From an uncultured Christensenella sp. (GTDB taxonomy: Bacteria; Bacillota; Clostridia; Christensenellales; CAG-917): 64,000 nt of DNA. Below, one piece after another: positions 8,385 to 17,528 of this stretch. Position 1 is the stretch's first letter; each line of letters opens with the position of its first letter. A model generated the notes under the pieces. It did not search any database and was not told where the DNA came from. It saw only the letters and a program-made list of their open reading frames with translations. Location: assembly GCA_910578325.1 (NCBI GenBank), contig CAJTQT010000002.1, positions 248,001-312,000 on the forward strand, read 5' to 3'. Made by a program: the position numbers and the translations under genes.

Positions 8385-9767
8385 CTATCTGCCGCAAGCG
8401 TCTTCGAGTATTGCTTTTGCCGCGCGCTTACCCGCGCCCATGGCAAGTATTACGGTTGCCGCGCCAGTCATTGCGTCGCCGCCGGTATACAGCCGCTCGA
8501 TATTTGTTCTTCCGTTCGCATCGGCGCACAGCGTACCCTTTGCGGTAGTCGCAAGAGACGGCATACTGTTTTTTATAATAGGATTCGGAGTAGTTCCTAA
8601 TGCGACTATAACCTCGTCGCAATCAATATCGAATTCGCTTCCTTCAACCGCAATCGGACTGCGGCGTCCGCTTGCATCGGGTTCGCCGAGTTCCATACGC
8701 ACGCATCTGATTCCGCACACATTGCCGTCTTTTCCGAGTATTTCCACGGGGTTAACAAGCAGATTGAATACGATACCCTCTTCTTCTGCGTGTTCGATTT
8801 CTTCCGCTCTTGCGGGCATCTCCGCACGGCTTCTGCGATATACGAGATGGACTTCCGCGCCAAGCCTTATAGCAGTCCTCGCGCTGTCCATTGCAACGTT
8901 TCCCGCCCCGACTACTACGACTTTTTCGCCGCGAAGAACGGGCGTTGCGGAATCTTCTTTATACGCCTTCATAAGATTCAGACGGGTAAGGTATTCGTTT
9001 GCGGAATAAACGCCGTTCAGGTTTTCGCCTTTTATCTTTAAAAACGACGGAAGTCCCGCGCCGGACCCTATAAACACGGCGTCGTATTCTTCAAGCAATT
9101 CGTCTATAAACACGGTTTTACCTACTACAACGTCGGTGATTATCTTTACGCCCAACGCAGTTACGTTTTCTATCTCTTTGGCGACAAGCGATTTGGGCAG
9201 CCTGAATTCGGGGATTCCGTAAACCAGCACGCCTCCCGCTTTGTGCAACGCTTCGAATACCGTAACGGCTACGCCTGCTCTCGCAAGATCCGCCGCGCAG
9301 GATAAAGACGCGGGGCCCGAGCCTACAATCGCAACGCGGAGTCCGTTCCTCTCTACGCAAACGGAATTTGTTTCTTCCTGATTTGCAAGCGCCCAGTCTG
9401 CAGTATAACGTTCCAGATTGCCTATCGCAACCGAGCCGCCTAACTTTACTTTACGCACGCAATACTTTTCACATTGATTTTCCTGCGGACATACCCTGCC
9501 GCAAATTGCGGGCAAATTGTTGTCCGCTTTCAGAGTTTCCGCCGCTCCGCGCATATCCCCCCCTTTGATTTTAGAGATAAAATCAGGGATGCGCACACCC
9601 ACGGGACATCCCGTCATACAGGGCGCGTTTTTGCAGTTCAGACATCTCTGCGCTTCCGCCTGCGCGAGAGCGGGAGTATATCCGAGCGCAACCTCTTCGA
9701 AATTGCGTATTCTGTCCTCCGCCGCCTGCGTTGGCATTGCATTGCGCGTATTGTTTTCTATCGCCAT
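8385..9767 (-). CDS. nfnB: NADH-dependent ferredoxin:NADP+ oxidoreductase, large subunit NfnB
   Basis: 460 residues. With the gene just upstream it forms NfnAB, which couples NADPH oxidation to reduction of NAD+ and ferredoxin by electron bifurcation. Two N-terminal 4Fe-4S sites are marked by CLNCKNAPCMTGCPVGV and CGRVCPQENQCEKYCV; then FAD binding GSGPASLSCAADLARAG and NAD(P) binding VVVGAGNVAMDSARTA, ending in GAATVILAMGAGKRAA. GltD (glutamate synthase small subunit) is the same family, but no gltB is nearby and the pairing with an NfnA-type partner, one base away, favours NfnB. Confidence 0.9.
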   Translation of the reverse strand: MAIENNTRNAMPTQAAEDRIRNFEEVALGYTPALAQAEAQRCLNCKNAPCMTGCPVGVRIPDFISKIKGGDMRGAAETLKADNNLPAICGRVCPQENQCEKYCVRKVKLGGSVAIGNLERYTADWALANQEETNSVCVERNGLRVAIVGSGPASLSCAADLARAGVAVTVFEALHKAGGVLVYGIPEFRLPKSLVAKEIENVTALGVKIITDVVVGKTVFIDELLEEYDAVFIGSGAGLPSFLKIKGENLNGVYSANEYLTRLNLMKAYKEDSATPVLRGEKVVVVGAGNVAMDSARTAIRLGAEVHLVYRRSRAEMPARAEEIEHAEEEGIVFNLLVNPVEILGKDGNVCGIRCVRMELGEPDASGRRSPIAVEGSEFDIDCDEVIVALGTTPNPIIKNSMPSLATTAKGTLCADANGRTNIERLYTGGDAMTGAATVILAMGAGKRAAKAILEDACGR

Positions 9768-9768
9768 A

Positions 9769-10596
9769 TTAACCTCTTATATTGCACAGATGCGCCTGTT
9801 CCTGCTGTCTGTATGTGCGGCTTCGAAGAATCGCTTCATCAAAATCCACGGCGTGTCCGTCAAATTCGGGGCCGTCTATACACGCATATCTGGTGCTTCC
9901 GTTGACCGTAAGACGGCAACATCCGCACATACCGGTTCCGTCAACCATCATCGAGTTCATACTCACAACGGTTTTAATTCCGAGTTCTTTGGTCAGAGCG
10001 CAAACCGCCTTCATCATGGGAAGAGGTCCGACGGCGAACACGCAATCGTATTCCTTTCCGCCGCCGACAAGTTCTTTTAGCATATCTGTAACAAAGCCCT
10101 TTTTTCCGCTTGAGCCGTCATCAGTGATAAGATATAGATCATCGCAGTTAGACGCAAAATTATCTCTGTACATTATAAGGGATTCGTTTCTCGCGCCTAT
10201 GATTACGTCAACGCTTTTACCCTCATTGAAGAGTTGTTTCGCCTGCGGATAAATGACCGCAGTACCTATTCCGCCGCCTATAAGACATATCTTTGAAAAC
10301 TCCGACAAATCAGTTGCGTTGCCCAGCGGACCAACAAAATCGGCAAGCACGTCGCCTACGCTCATACGTGAAAGTCTGAGAGTCGTATAACCGACCTCCT
10401 GCACAAGAATGCACACAGTGCCTTCGTCGCGGGAATAATCGCAGATAGTAAACGGAACTCTCTCCCCGTCTTCGTCCGTGCGCAGAATGATAAACTGTCC
10501 CGCCTTGCAATGCTTTACCACAAGAGGCGCAAATACGGTATATTCGCAAACATTATCCGCCAAACGTTTTTTGGAGACTATTTCGAAATTTTTCAT
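9769..10596 (-). CDS. nfnA: NADH-dependent ferredoxin:NADP+ oxidoreductase, small subunit NfnA
   Basis: 275 residues. An FAD/NAD-binding ferredoxin reductase-like protein with a 2Fe-2S site: MVDGTGMCGCCRLTV plus a later cysteine in RYACIDGPEF, as in NfnA and in PyrK-type proteins. FAD-binding region VPFTICDY; NAD-binding region CLIGGGIGTAVIYPQA. I use the ATG at 10596, six bases after AAGGTG, rather than the GTG three codons earlier. Its stop is one base from the nfnB start. A PyrK-like role is excluded by the absence of pyrD nearby. Confidence 0.9.
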   Translation of the reverse strand: MKNFEIVSKKRLADNVCEYTVFAPLVVKHCKAGQFIILRTDEDGERVPFTICDYSRDEGTVCILVQEVGYTTLRLSRMSVGDVLADFVGPLGNATDLSEFSKICLIGGGIGTAVIYPQAKQLFNEGKSVDVIIGARNESLIMYRDNFASNCDDLYLITDDGSSGKKGFVTDMLKELVGGGKEYDCVFAVGPLPMMKAVCALTKELGIKTVVSMNSMMVDGTGMCGCCRLTVNGSTRYACIDGPEFDGHAVDFDEAILRSRTYRQQEQAHLCNIRG

Positions 10597-10676
10597 ACAA
10601 TACACCTTACCGTTCGCACCGACTCGGCGCCTACGTTTCTATACTTTTCTAATGAAGAGTACGGGGAAGAATAGGA

Positions 10677-11312
10677 CTACGGCCGCTGCCCTATATTCTT
10701 TTTATAATGCTTGCAATACTCCTTCAATGCGCACACGCCGCATTCGGGATTACGCGAATGACACACGTATCTGCCCTGGAATATCAACAGGTGGTGCAGA
10801 TGCGACCACAGATTCTCGTCAAAGTTGAGCATCAACTGCTCCTCTGTCTGCTCAGGCGTTTTTGCGTCGACAAGACCTATTCTGTTTGCAACTCTAAACA
10901 CGTGAGTATCCACGGCTATGGCATTGCCGCCGTATGCCACGGCATAAACCACGTTTGCGGTTTTACGCCCCACTCCGCGCAGTTGCATAAGTTCCTCTCG
11001 CGTATCGGGCATTCCGCCGAGTTCGATTATACTCGCGCTCAACTCCTTTATAGCGCGCGCTTTATTGCGGTAAAAGCCGCAGGAAAATATGCGTCTTTCC
11101 AACTCTTCGGCGGGCATATCGACAAACTGCTGCGGCGTGTTTGCCACCTTAAACAGTTCGGCGGTAACCGCGTTCACGCGTTTGTCCGTGCACTGTGCCG
11201 AGAGCACGACCGCAACAAGCAATTCGAAAGGCGATCCGAAATTGAGTTCGCACTCCGCTCCGCCGTGCATCGAGTCAAGCAATCTGTAAATTTCACCGTT
11301 ATCTTTCGTCAT
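10677..11312 (-). CDS. nth: Endonuclease III (DNA glycosylase/AP lyase)
   Basis: 211 residues. Excises oxidised pyrimidines and cuts the AP site. The helix-hairpin-helix LRGVGRKTANVV, the catalytic lysine in LSAQCTDKRVN, the aspartate in AVDTHVFRVANR and a C-terminal 4Fe-4S loop (CHSRNPECGVCALKEYC, spacing 6-2-5) are all present. Two ATGs lie two codons apart (11318 and 11312). No Shine-Dalgarno is visible; a promoter puts +1 on the second ATG, so I chose 11312. About 80 bases separate it from nfnA downstream. Confidence 0.94.
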   Translation of the reverse strand: MTKDNGEIYRLLDSMHGGAECELNFGSPFELLVAVVLSAQCTDKRVNAVTAELFKVANTPQQFVDMPAEELERRIFSCGFYRNKARAIKELSASIIELGGMPDTREELMQLRGVGRKTANVVYAVAYGGNAIAVDTHVFRVANRIGLVDAKTPEQTEEQLMLNFDENLWSHLHHLLIFQGRYVCHSRNPECGVCALKEYCKHYKKNIGQRP

Positions 11313-11318
11313 TCTCAT

Positions 11319-11347
11319 ATTATGTCACAGCAACACGGTTTTGGCAA
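11319..11347 (-). promoter_or_regulatory. Promoter predicting a leaderless nth mRNA
   Basis: TTGCCA at 11342-11347 and CATAAT at 11319-11324, 17-base spacer. Plus-one falls on the A of the ATG at 11312. Confidence 0.7.
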
Positions 11348-11410
11348 GAAGTTTGCGCGCGTGAGCGCAATATACGCATACGCGCGCAGATTCGCAGCCT
11401 TAAACGCGCA

Positions 11411-11659
11411 TTAAACTCTTATCGCGCTTCCGTTTGTCGAGAAATAATAAAACCCGATAGCCGAATTGAAATTTCCTCTTTCCAGTACCTTCTTGGCTTG
11501 CGGCATATCTCTTGCAAACAGTTTGACCGACAGTCCGCACCCCACCTTTGCGGACGAGGGCGTATTGATAACTTTACAGGTTATACGGTAACTCAACAAC
11601 GCTTCGTAAAACGCTATGGCTTCCGAGCGCGAGCGGAATGCAACAAAAAACTCTCTCAT
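11411..11659 (-). CDS. DUF3343 small protein
   Basis: 82 residues from the ATG at 11659, which follows TTGGAGGAGACG. The pattern FVAFRSRSEAIAFYEALLSY then INTPSSAKVGCGLSVKLF is that of DUF3343, small proteins proposed to carry sulfur or selenium through the conserved cysteine after the 'P-S-S-A' turn. It faces the cysteine desulfurase-like gene across about 110 bases; these two families are often neighbours, which supports a joint role in sulfur or selenium transfer. No biochemical role is established. Confidence 0.85.
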   Translation of the reverse strand: MREFFVAFRSRSEAIAFYEALLSYRITCKVINTPSSAKVGCGLSVKLFARDMPQAKKVLERGNFNSAIGFYYFSTNGSAIRV

Positions 11660-11768
11660 CGTCTCCTCCAATTATATGTATCCGCCCTTTGATTTAATAT
11701 ATTGCGCGCACACATTTTTCGTGATTATCGGCATAAATTAGCCTATAAGGGATTGAGAGGAAACCGAT

Positions 11769-12890
11769 ATGTTATACTTAGACAACGCCGCCACGTCGCG
11801 CTTTAAGCCGCAGTCCGTAATAGACTGCATAAATTACGACCTTCGTCACAGCGCAAACAGCGGACGGGGCGGTCACGACGACGCTATCTCCGCGGGTATT
11901 AAAATAGAAAATTGCAGACGCTATCTCAAAGATATGCTCAACGCAGACGACGGCTACGAAACGGTATTTACAAAAAACTGTACCGAGGCTCTGAACCTTG
12001 CTATTTTCGGAGCGATCAACGACGGCGACACTGTCGTATCCACCTCAAACGAGCACAATTCCGTACTCCGCCCTCTGTACGAATTGCAAAGAAGAGGCAG
12101 AATAACTCTTCGCATACTCGACACACACGGCAAAAAAGCGGATATGGGCGAACTGCGCAAAATTTCGTCGAGAGCAAACGTCCTCGTGCTCGGCGGAGCC
12201 TGCAACGTTACGGGAGCCACTCTCGATATCGAAGAGGCGGGTAAAATCGCAAAAGATAACGGCGCGCTTTTTATTCTGGACGGAGCGCAAAGCGTCCCCG
12301 TCCTTCCGACCGATATAAAAAATTTCGGCATAGATATGCTTGCCTGCCCTGCCCATAAAGGATTGCACGGAGTACAGGGTACGGGCTTTCTCATCGTCGA
12401 CAGAAGTATCGAACTCCGCCCATTGCTTTACGGCGGCACCGGAACGTTTTCATCAAGCGTGTTTCAGCCGCCGCAGTATCCTGACGGACTCGAAGCGGGC
12501 ACACTGTTCGCAGGAGGAATCGCCGCGCTTCACCAAGGCGCGAAATGGTCTTTCGAACATCTTGCGTCTACTAAGAAAAATCTCACGCAACTGACTCAAT
12601 CGTTGCTTTACAATCTCAAAACGATGGGATGTACTCTGTATTCGGAAGAAACCGCTACGGGAGTTGTCGCGTTCAACGTCAAAGATACGGACAGCACCTA
12701 TATCGCCGAAATGCTCAACGAATACGGTATAGCCGTACGCAGCGGATTGCATTGCGCGCCGTTGGTGCACAAATCGCTGGGCACCGAAAATCAAGGCGCG
12801 GTCAGAGCAAGCATAGGCGTCGAAACAACCGCAAAAGATATTTTATACTTCACTAAATGTCTGGACAAAATAATAAAATCTCTCGGTTGA
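11769..12890 (+). CDS. Cysteine desulfurase-like class V aminotransferase
   Basis: 373 residues. A PLP enzyme of the SufS/CsdA group that would take sulfur (or selenium) from cysteine. The N-terminus YLDNAATSRFKP, TKNCTEALNLAI, the cofactor lysine K197 in CPAHKGLHG and the persulfide cysteine C329 in SGLHCAPLVH are all present. GAGAGG precedes the ATG at 11769. No IscU/SufU scaffold follows. The DUF3343 gene opposite suggests a specialised sulfur or selenium delivery task rather than general Fe-S assembly. Confidence 0.92.
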   Translation: MLYLDNAATSRFKPQSVIDCINYDLRHSANSGRGGHDDAISAGIKIENCRRYLKDMLNADDGYETVFTKNCTEALNLAIFGAINDGDTVVSTSNEHNSVLRPLYELQRRGRITLRILDTHGKKADMGELRKISSRANVLVLGGACNVTGATLDIEEAGKIAKDNGALFILDGAQSVPVLPTDIKNFGIDMLACPAHKGLHGVQGTGFLIVDRSIELRPLLYGGTGTFSSSVFQPPQYPDGLEAGTLFAGGIAALHQGAKWSFEHLASTKKNLTQLTQSLLYNLKTMGCTLYSEETATGVVAFNVKDTDSTYIAEMLNEYGIAVRSGLHCAPLVHKSLGTENQGAVRASIGVETTAKDILYFTKCLDKIIKSLG

Positions 12891-12958
12891 CGAATGACTG
12901 TTATAAAAATACGTATATGCGTTACCGATATAAAACTGCCGATTAAACTCCAAATTAC

Positions 12959-12986
12959 AATCCGCCGTTCACAGTGACGGCGGATT
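12959..12986. terminator. Hairpin between convergent genes
   Basis: AATCCGCCGT and ACGGCGGATT pair around an eight-base loop between the desulfurase and the convergent subtilase. The T-run is weak on both strands, so termination may be partial. Confidence 0.6.
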
Positions 12987-13010
12987 CAACTTATTGATAC
13001 CCTTTGTCTC

Positions 13011-14120
13011 TCAAAGACGGAATATCCTGTTTCCGTCAACGTTAGCGCAACTTCCCACAATAGCGTTCTTTGCCTGCCTCGGCGTAATATTCCTATACTT
13101 CTGACAAAGCAGACAGCACGCGCCCGCCACGTAAGGCGCGGATGCGGAAGTTCCCGACATAAGCGAATAAGTTCCGCCTGCGGCTATACCTCTGACGTCC
13201 ACTCCGTCGGCAAACACGTCCGGACGGATGGCGCCCTGATATACTCCCCTTGACGTAAACGGAGCGATTTTGTTCTTTTCGTCTACTGCGCCTACGCTTA
13301 TGACCTCATTGCTTACGGCAGGAGATTTAAGAGCGTTTTCTCCGCTGTTGCCCGAAGCCGCGACAACGATAAGTCCGCTGCGTGAGAGCATCTCCGCGCC
13401 CATTTTCAGAGGATCGGCATAGTCGAGAGGCTCCGCTCCGAAACTCATACATACAACCCTTATTCCGTACTGACGGAAATTATCGAACAGCCATTGCATT
13501 CCGTCGAGGATTTTAAATGTGCCGCTTTCTCCGCTCTCCCCTATAACCTTCAACCCGACAATGTTAGCCTTTGGAGCAACCCCCGAAATTTTGCCGCCGG
13601 ACAAGGTGCCGTTTCCACAGGCTACTCCCGCGACGAACGTCCCGTGTCCGTTATCGTCATACGGCTCAGATTCGCCGTTTATCATATCCACAAAGTGCAC
13701 TATTCTCTCACGCGGAAGCGACAGATCCGTATGCGGCATAACACCCGTATCCATTACGCACATCGTTACGCCGCTTCCGTCTAAATCCGTCGGCAGTTCA
13801 AACGTCTGCGCGGGACGCATACCGTCTTTGGCGTTCTCCTGCAATGTAAACACCTTGCTCTGCGCCGAGACGTATTCCACTTCCTGCATTCTTTCAAGTC
13901 TTATAGCGTCTTTAAGCGTACACTTAATACGTACCGACCTTATAAAAGGATACTCCGCGGTAACGTCGAAACGGCGTTCGAGCATACTCAGATGCAAAGG
14001 ATTATGTACTCGCACCAACGCATTCGCGCTCTCGCTTACGCTAAGCGCGCTGACGATATTGCCGTCGAATTTTTTTTCGCCGCGCATTAAATCGATTATG
14101 CTTTTATCCAATTTATCCAT
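13011..14120 (-). CDS. Intracellular subtilisin-like serine protease (S8)
   Basis: 369 residues with no signal peptide or membrane span, so probably cytosolic. The catalytic set is complete: D124 in CVMDTG, H159 in DDNGHGTFVAG, the oxyanion N258 in ASGNSG and S325 in MSGTSASAP. Residues 1-110 form a leader resembling an inhibitor-type propeptide. AGGTAGTTT precedes the ATG at 14120. It starts three bases after the small gene upstream, so they form one unit. Substrate unknown. Confidence 0.9.
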   Translation of the reverse strand: MDKLDKSIIDLMRGEKKFDGNIVSALSVSESANALVRVHNPLHLSMLERRFDVTAEYPFIRSVRIKCTLKDAIRLERMQEVEYVSAQSKVFTLQENAKDGMRPAQTFELPTDLDGSGVTMCVMDTGVMPHTDLSLPRERIVHFVDMINGESEPYDDNGHGTFVAGVACGNGTLSGGKISGVAPKANIVGLKVIGESGESGTFKILDGMQWLFDNFRQYGIRVVCMSFGAEPLDYADPLKMGAEMLSRSGLIVVAASGNSGENALKSPAVSNEVISVGAVDEKNKIAPFTSRGVYQGAIRPDVFADGVDVRGIAAGGTYSLMSGTSASAPYVAGACCLLCQKYRNITPRQAKNAIVGSCANVDGNRIFRL

Positions 14121-14123
14121 AAA

Positions 14124-14486
14124 CTACCTGACAAGCATATCTATTATCGCGCGCATTCTTTTGCGCTGTTCGTCATTGAGAAAGGGCGCGGCGGTGTTGT
14201 ACATATTCTCTATCGCGGACGAATCGAAAGAACCTTCGCTCTTCATACGCGCAACGGTCCTTGCCAACTCGCTCATAAGTTGATTCTCGTCTTTGCCGCT
14301 GTACTGTTCAAACTTGTCTCTGACTTCCTGTTCGGTGTACTTGCCGTCAGCCGTAGCGTTGCCTCTCTGCTCGTTTTGAGCGGACGTATTGTTGCTTTTT
14401 ACGTCGGCGTTATAAGTCTGACCTGCATTACCTTTGTTTTTAGCGTCGTTTTCGGCGTTATATCCGCCGCGTTCCCAAAAATTCAT
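14124..14486 (-). CDS. Small unknown protein with conserved helical C-terminus
   Basis: 120 residues from the ATG at 14486, which has GGAGG five bases before it. The first 55 residues are Asn/Gly-rich and probably disordered (MNFWERGGYNAENDAKNKG). The rest is helical: VRDKFEQYSGKDENQLMSEL then an IENMYNTAAPFLNDEQRKRM stretch. I do not know the family. It is the first gene of a pair with the cytosolic subtilase, which could act on it, and diverges from the low-complexity gene at 14545, whose product also begins MNF. Confidence 0.75.
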   Translation of the reverse strand: MNFWERGGYNAENDAKNKGNAGQTYNADVKSNNTSAQNEQRGNATADGKYTEQEVRDKFEQYSGKDENQLMSELARTVARMKSEGSFDSSAIENMYNTAAPFLNDEQRKRMRAIIDMLVR

Positions 14487-14496
14487 ACCGTCCTCC

Positions 14497-14534
14497 GTCA
14501 CATTCAATATATGTCGGCATATTATAGGTGTGAC
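14497..14534. promoter_or_regulatory. Dyad in the divergent promoter region
   Basis: GTCACA at 14497-14502 and TGTGAC at 14529-14534 bound an imperfect palindrome whose centre reads ATATGTCGGCATAT. It fills most of the 58 bases between the two divergent starts, so one operator could control both genes. Confidence 0.45.
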
Positions 14535-14544
14535 AAGGTGAATT

Positions 14545-15306
14545 ATGAATTTTGACGCGAACACATTATCCGCACTTATGCAGATGTTAGGGACTCCGAA
14601 AACGCCGAACACCGATACATACGGCGGCTCCAACGACGCCGACCGCGCAAAATCCTCTTATAACGACGGACACGGCGGATATGAGCAGAACAGGTCATAT
14701 ACGAACGAACGCGGTCGGTCGGGATACACTGCGCAGTCGGTTTTCGCTATGCAGAACGGACTGGGAGAACAGATTGATATAGACGGAAAAACGCGCGAAG
14801 AAAGCAAGCGCAAATCCGCGTCGCAAACTTCTGCGAATACAAACCCGATGGCTTCTCTGCTGTCTATGATGAGCGGAGGCAGCGGCACAGGCGGAACGAA
14901 CGGAGATATGATGTCCGCGTTTATGCCTATGTTTCTGAATATGATGAACGGAAAACAGAACGTAGCCGCCGCTTCTCAAAAACCGCAACCCTCCGCAGAT
15001 AAAAGCGCGGAGCATAACCCGCAGTCCGACACTTCCGACGAAGATCTGAAAAAATACAAGAAGATGTTTGACGAGATGCTGAAAAAGGAACAGGAATCAC
15101 TGAAAAACGAAAAGGAACCCTGTTCTACAACAGATTCCGACGCAGAAAATTCGGACGGCATTCCGAAACAGAACAAAAGACAAAACGAAAAAGCATACGA
15201 AAAAACGCAACCGTCGCGCGCTGATATGTTTGCGCCGATTGCGTTTGCCGGTTATACGCTCATAAGCGCGCTCAACAGACTTTACTCTGCAAAACGCGCC
15301 TTATAA
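14545..15306 (+). CDS. Low-complexity unknown protein
   Basis: 253 residues; AAGGTG precedes the ATG at 14545. Mostly disordered: Asn/Gly/Ser-rich start, a Met/Gly-rich middle (MASLLSMMSGGSGTGG, MMSAFMPMFLNMMNG), a charged Lys/Glu stretch at about 165-195 (DLKKYKKMFDEMLKKEQE) and a short hydrophobic C-terminus (MFAPIAFAGYTLISALNRLY). No recognised domain. Its stop codon abuts that of glyA with no base between, so transcription from both sides must collide or read through. Confidence 0.75.
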   Translation: MNFDANTLSALMQMLGTPKTPNTDTYGGSNDADRAKSSYNDGHGGYEQNRSYTNERGRSGYTAQSVFAMQNGLGEQIDIDGKTREESKRKSASQTSANTNPMASLLSMMSGGSGTGGTNGDMMSAFMPMFLNMMNGKQNVAAASQKPQPSADKSAEHNPQSDTSDEDLKKYKKMFDEMLKKEQESLKNEKEPCSTTDSDAENSDGIPKQNKRQNEKAYEKTQPSRADMFAPIAFAGYTLISALNRLYSAKRAL

Positions 15307-16560
15307 TTACATATCGATATCGTTTGCGTAAATCGGGAATTTTTTGCAAAGAGCAATTACTCTTTCCTTTACGCTTTCGATTGCGGACTCCTTGCCGAAG
15401 ATAACGTCCGCGATACAATCTCCGATGATATCCATTTCCTCCTCTTTCATACCGCGCGTAGTAACCGCGGGAGTGCCGATACGCACACCGCTTGTAATCG
15501 AGGGCTTCTGCGGATCGTTGGGAATGGCGTTTTTATTCAAAGTAATATGCGCGGCATCGAGAAGAACTTCGAGTTCCTTGCCTGTAACGCCGTTTTCAAC
15601 AAGGTTGAGAAGCATAAGATGGTTGTCCGTTCCGCCGCTTATGATATTCAAGCCTCTCGACACAAGTTTTGCGGCAAGCGCTTTCGCATTGAGGACGACC
15701 TGATGCTGATATGCCTTGAACTCGGGAGACAACGCTTCTTTGAATGCTATCGCCTTAGCGGCTACTATATGCATAAGAGGACCGCCCTGAGTTCCGGGAA
15801 AAATCGTCTTGTCAATCGCTTTTGCAACCTGCTCGTCGTTAGTAAGAATAAGTCCGCCTCTGGGACCTCTGAGAGTCTTGTGGGTAGTTGTCGTAACTAT
15901 ATGCGCATAGGGCATCGGGCTCATATGTTCGCCTGCGGCGACAAGTCCCGCTATATGCGCCATATCCACCATCAGATACGCGCCCACTTCGTCTGCAATC
16001 TCTCTGAAACGTTTGAAATCTATCGCTCTGGGATACGCGCTTGCACCCGCAACAATCAACTGCGGCTTGCACTCTTTTGCGATTCTAAGCACGTCGTCAT
16101 AATCTATGTAACCCTCTTCGTCGACCTCGTAGAATACGGAGTTGAAAACCTTTCCGCTCATACTGACTTTTGCGCCATGAGTGAGATGTCCGCCTGCCGA
16201 CAGCGACATTCCGAGAATCGTATCGCCCGGTTTGAGCAGACTGTAATAAGCGGTAAAATTCGCGTTCGAACCGCTGTGCGCCTGAACGTTGGCATACTTT
16301 GCGCCAAACAGTTCTTTTGCGCGCTCGATAGCGAGTTCCTCCGCTCGGTCGACAAACTGACATCCGCCGTAATAACGTCTGCTCGGATAACCCTCCGCAT
16401 ACTTATTCGTATAAAAACTCCCTGCCGCAGCAAGAACTGCGGGGCTTACGATGTTTTCGCTTGCGATAAGTTCGAGATTGTACTGTTGACGTTCGAGTTC
16501 CTGCACCATTGAGTTGTAAAGTTCCTCGTCGGCGGCTTTGATAACTTTTAAATCGACCAT
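15307..16560 (-). CDS. glyA: Serine hydroxymethyltransferase
   Basis: 417 residues. PLP enzyme interconverting serine and glycine and loading tetrahydrofolate with one carbon. Seen: [51 protein letters not shown] and the cofactor lysine in [20 protein letters not shown] precedes the ATG at 16560. It is transcribed alone from its own promoter. Confidence 0.98.
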   Translation of the reverse strand: MVDLKVIKAADEELYNSMVQELERQQYNLELIASENIVSPAVLAAAGSFYTNKYAEGYPSRRYYGGCQFVDRAEELAIERAKELFGAKYANVQAHSGSNANFTAYYSLLKPGDTILGMSLSAGGHLTHGAKVSMSGKVFNSVFYEVDEEGYIDYDDVLRIAKECKPQLIVAGASAYPRAIDFKRFREIADEVGAYLMVDMAHIAGLVAAGEHMSPMPYAHIVTTTTHKTLRGPRGGLILTNDEQVAKAIDKTIFPGTQGGPLMHIVAAKAIAFKEALSPEFKAYQHQVVLNAKALAAKLVSRGLNIISGGTDNHLMLLNLVENGVTGKELEVLLDAAHITLNKNAIPNDPQKPSITSGVRIGTPAVTTRGMKEEEMDIIGDCIADVIFGKESAIESVKERVIALCKKFPIYANDIDM

Positions 16561-16627
16561 TTCACTTCTCCTTATATAAAAATTTTCTGTACGTATTCAT
16601 AAGCGGATTTGCTCCGTCCGCTTTTAT

Positions 16628-16657
16628 ATCCTAACAAATTTTGCTCGCACTTGTCAA
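16628..16657 (-). promoter_or_regulatory. Promoter of glyA
   Basis: TTGACA at 16652-16657 and TAGGAT at 16628-16633 with an 18-base spacer. The leader downstream contains a hairpin AAGCGGA/TCCGCTT near 16600-16624. Confidence 0.65.
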
Positions 16658-16681
16658 AGATGCGGAGCATCAAAATAAAAT

Positions 16682-16708
16682 TTAAGCACGATTCAAAACC
16701 GCGCTTAA
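16682..16708 (-). terminator. Terminator of trxA
   Basis: On the minus strand TTAAGCGCG pairs with CGTGCTTAA around a nine-base loop and is followed by ATTTTATTTT. Confidence 0.75.
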
Positions 16709-16714
16709 CAATGA

Positions 16715-17026
16715 TTAAAGATATTTGTCCAAAACTTCCGCTATCTGAGTCTTGACTCTGAATCCCACGAGTTTATCGACCGCTTCGCCGTTTTTAAAAA
16801 CGAACACGCTGGGAATGGAGTATATTCCGTATCTCTGCGCAAGTTCGGGATTTTCGTCCACGTCGACTTTGCAGACCTGCGCTCTGCCATCGTAATCCTT
16901 TGCAATCTCCGCGATTACTGGCGCAAGCATCTTGCACGGTCCGCACCACGTCGCCCAAAAATCCACAAGCGTAACGCCGTCTTTGATTGTCTCGTCAAAA
17001 TTATCTGAGTTTAAAATTTTTTCCAT
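16715..17026 (-). CDS. trxA: Thioredoxin
   Basis: 103 residues. Disulfide reductase with the classical FWATWCGPCKMLAPV active site and the cis-proline in YSIPSVFVFKNG. GGAAGG precedes the ATG at 17026. It follows the RseC-like gene by about 80 bases and ends in its own terminator. Confidence 0.97.
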   Translation of the reverse strand: MEKILNSDNFDETIKDGVTLVDFWATWCGPCKMLAPVIAEIAKDYDGRAQVCKVDVDENPELAQRYGIYSIPSVFVFKNGEAVDKLVGFRVKTQIAEVLDKYL

Positions 17027-17105
17027 ATCGGTTTCCTTCCTTTTAAAATTTCCGAGCGGCTAAACAGCCGTCTCGATAAAATATAGTAGTTTCAATTTAT
17101 ATTCT

Positions 17106-17528
17106 TTACTTCGAATTTACAATATATTCCGATTCGGCGCGCTCCCGAATCATTTTCGGCTTTTGTTTCTTACGCAATACGCATACGTCTATGGGCACGG
17201 CAAACGCCATTCCTATCACGAATCCCGCAACCCCGAGTATAGCGCTCGCGCCTTTGCTCATTATTGAGCCCACCCCTGCTCCCAACGCGGTGAGAGCAAA
17301 CGCGAATATGTATAAAACGACGGTGAGAACCTGAATTTTGCGTTTGTAAACCTCTACCGTGACGCAGTCGCCCTCGCAAAGATTCAAAGTATTCGCAACC
17401 GTAATTTCACTGTGCTTACCGTCTTTTGACGCAACGCACATTCGGCATTTATCGCACTCTGCACGCCGTTTGAAAACGACTTTTGCATTTTCTCCGTTTA
17501 CGCTTGCTACTCTGCCGCACTCCGTCAT
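17106..17528 (-). CDS. RseC/MucC-family membrane protein
   Basis: 140 residues from the ATG at 17528, which overlaps the hisS stop as ATGA. A cysteine cluster CDKCRMC near residue 25, a beta-rich N-terminus, two membrane spans (VLTVVLYIFAFALTALGAG; AILGVAGFVIGMAFAVPID) and a basic tail match the RseC/MucC family, linked elsewhere to RNF/Rsx electron-transport complexes and reduction of Fe-S regulators. No rnf genes are in the window. The thioredoxin gene downstream fits a redox theme. Confidence 0.82.
   Translation of the reverse strand: MTECGRVASVNGENAKVVFKRRAECDKCRMCVASKDGKHSEITVANTLNLCEGDCVTVEVYKRKIQVLTVVLYIFAFALTALGAGVGSIMSKGASAILGVAGFVIGMAFAVPIDVCVLRKKQKPKMIRERAESEYIVNSK

Noticed and set aside
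8385..9767. Glutamate synthase small subunit (GltD)
   Set aside because: Same family, but there is no large subunit and the adjacent 2Fe-2S flavoprotein partner makes NfnAB more likely.
14487..14633. Upstream extension of the small gene at 14124
   Set aside because: It would run through the divergent promoter and into the opposite gene; the ATG at 14486 has a good ribosome site.
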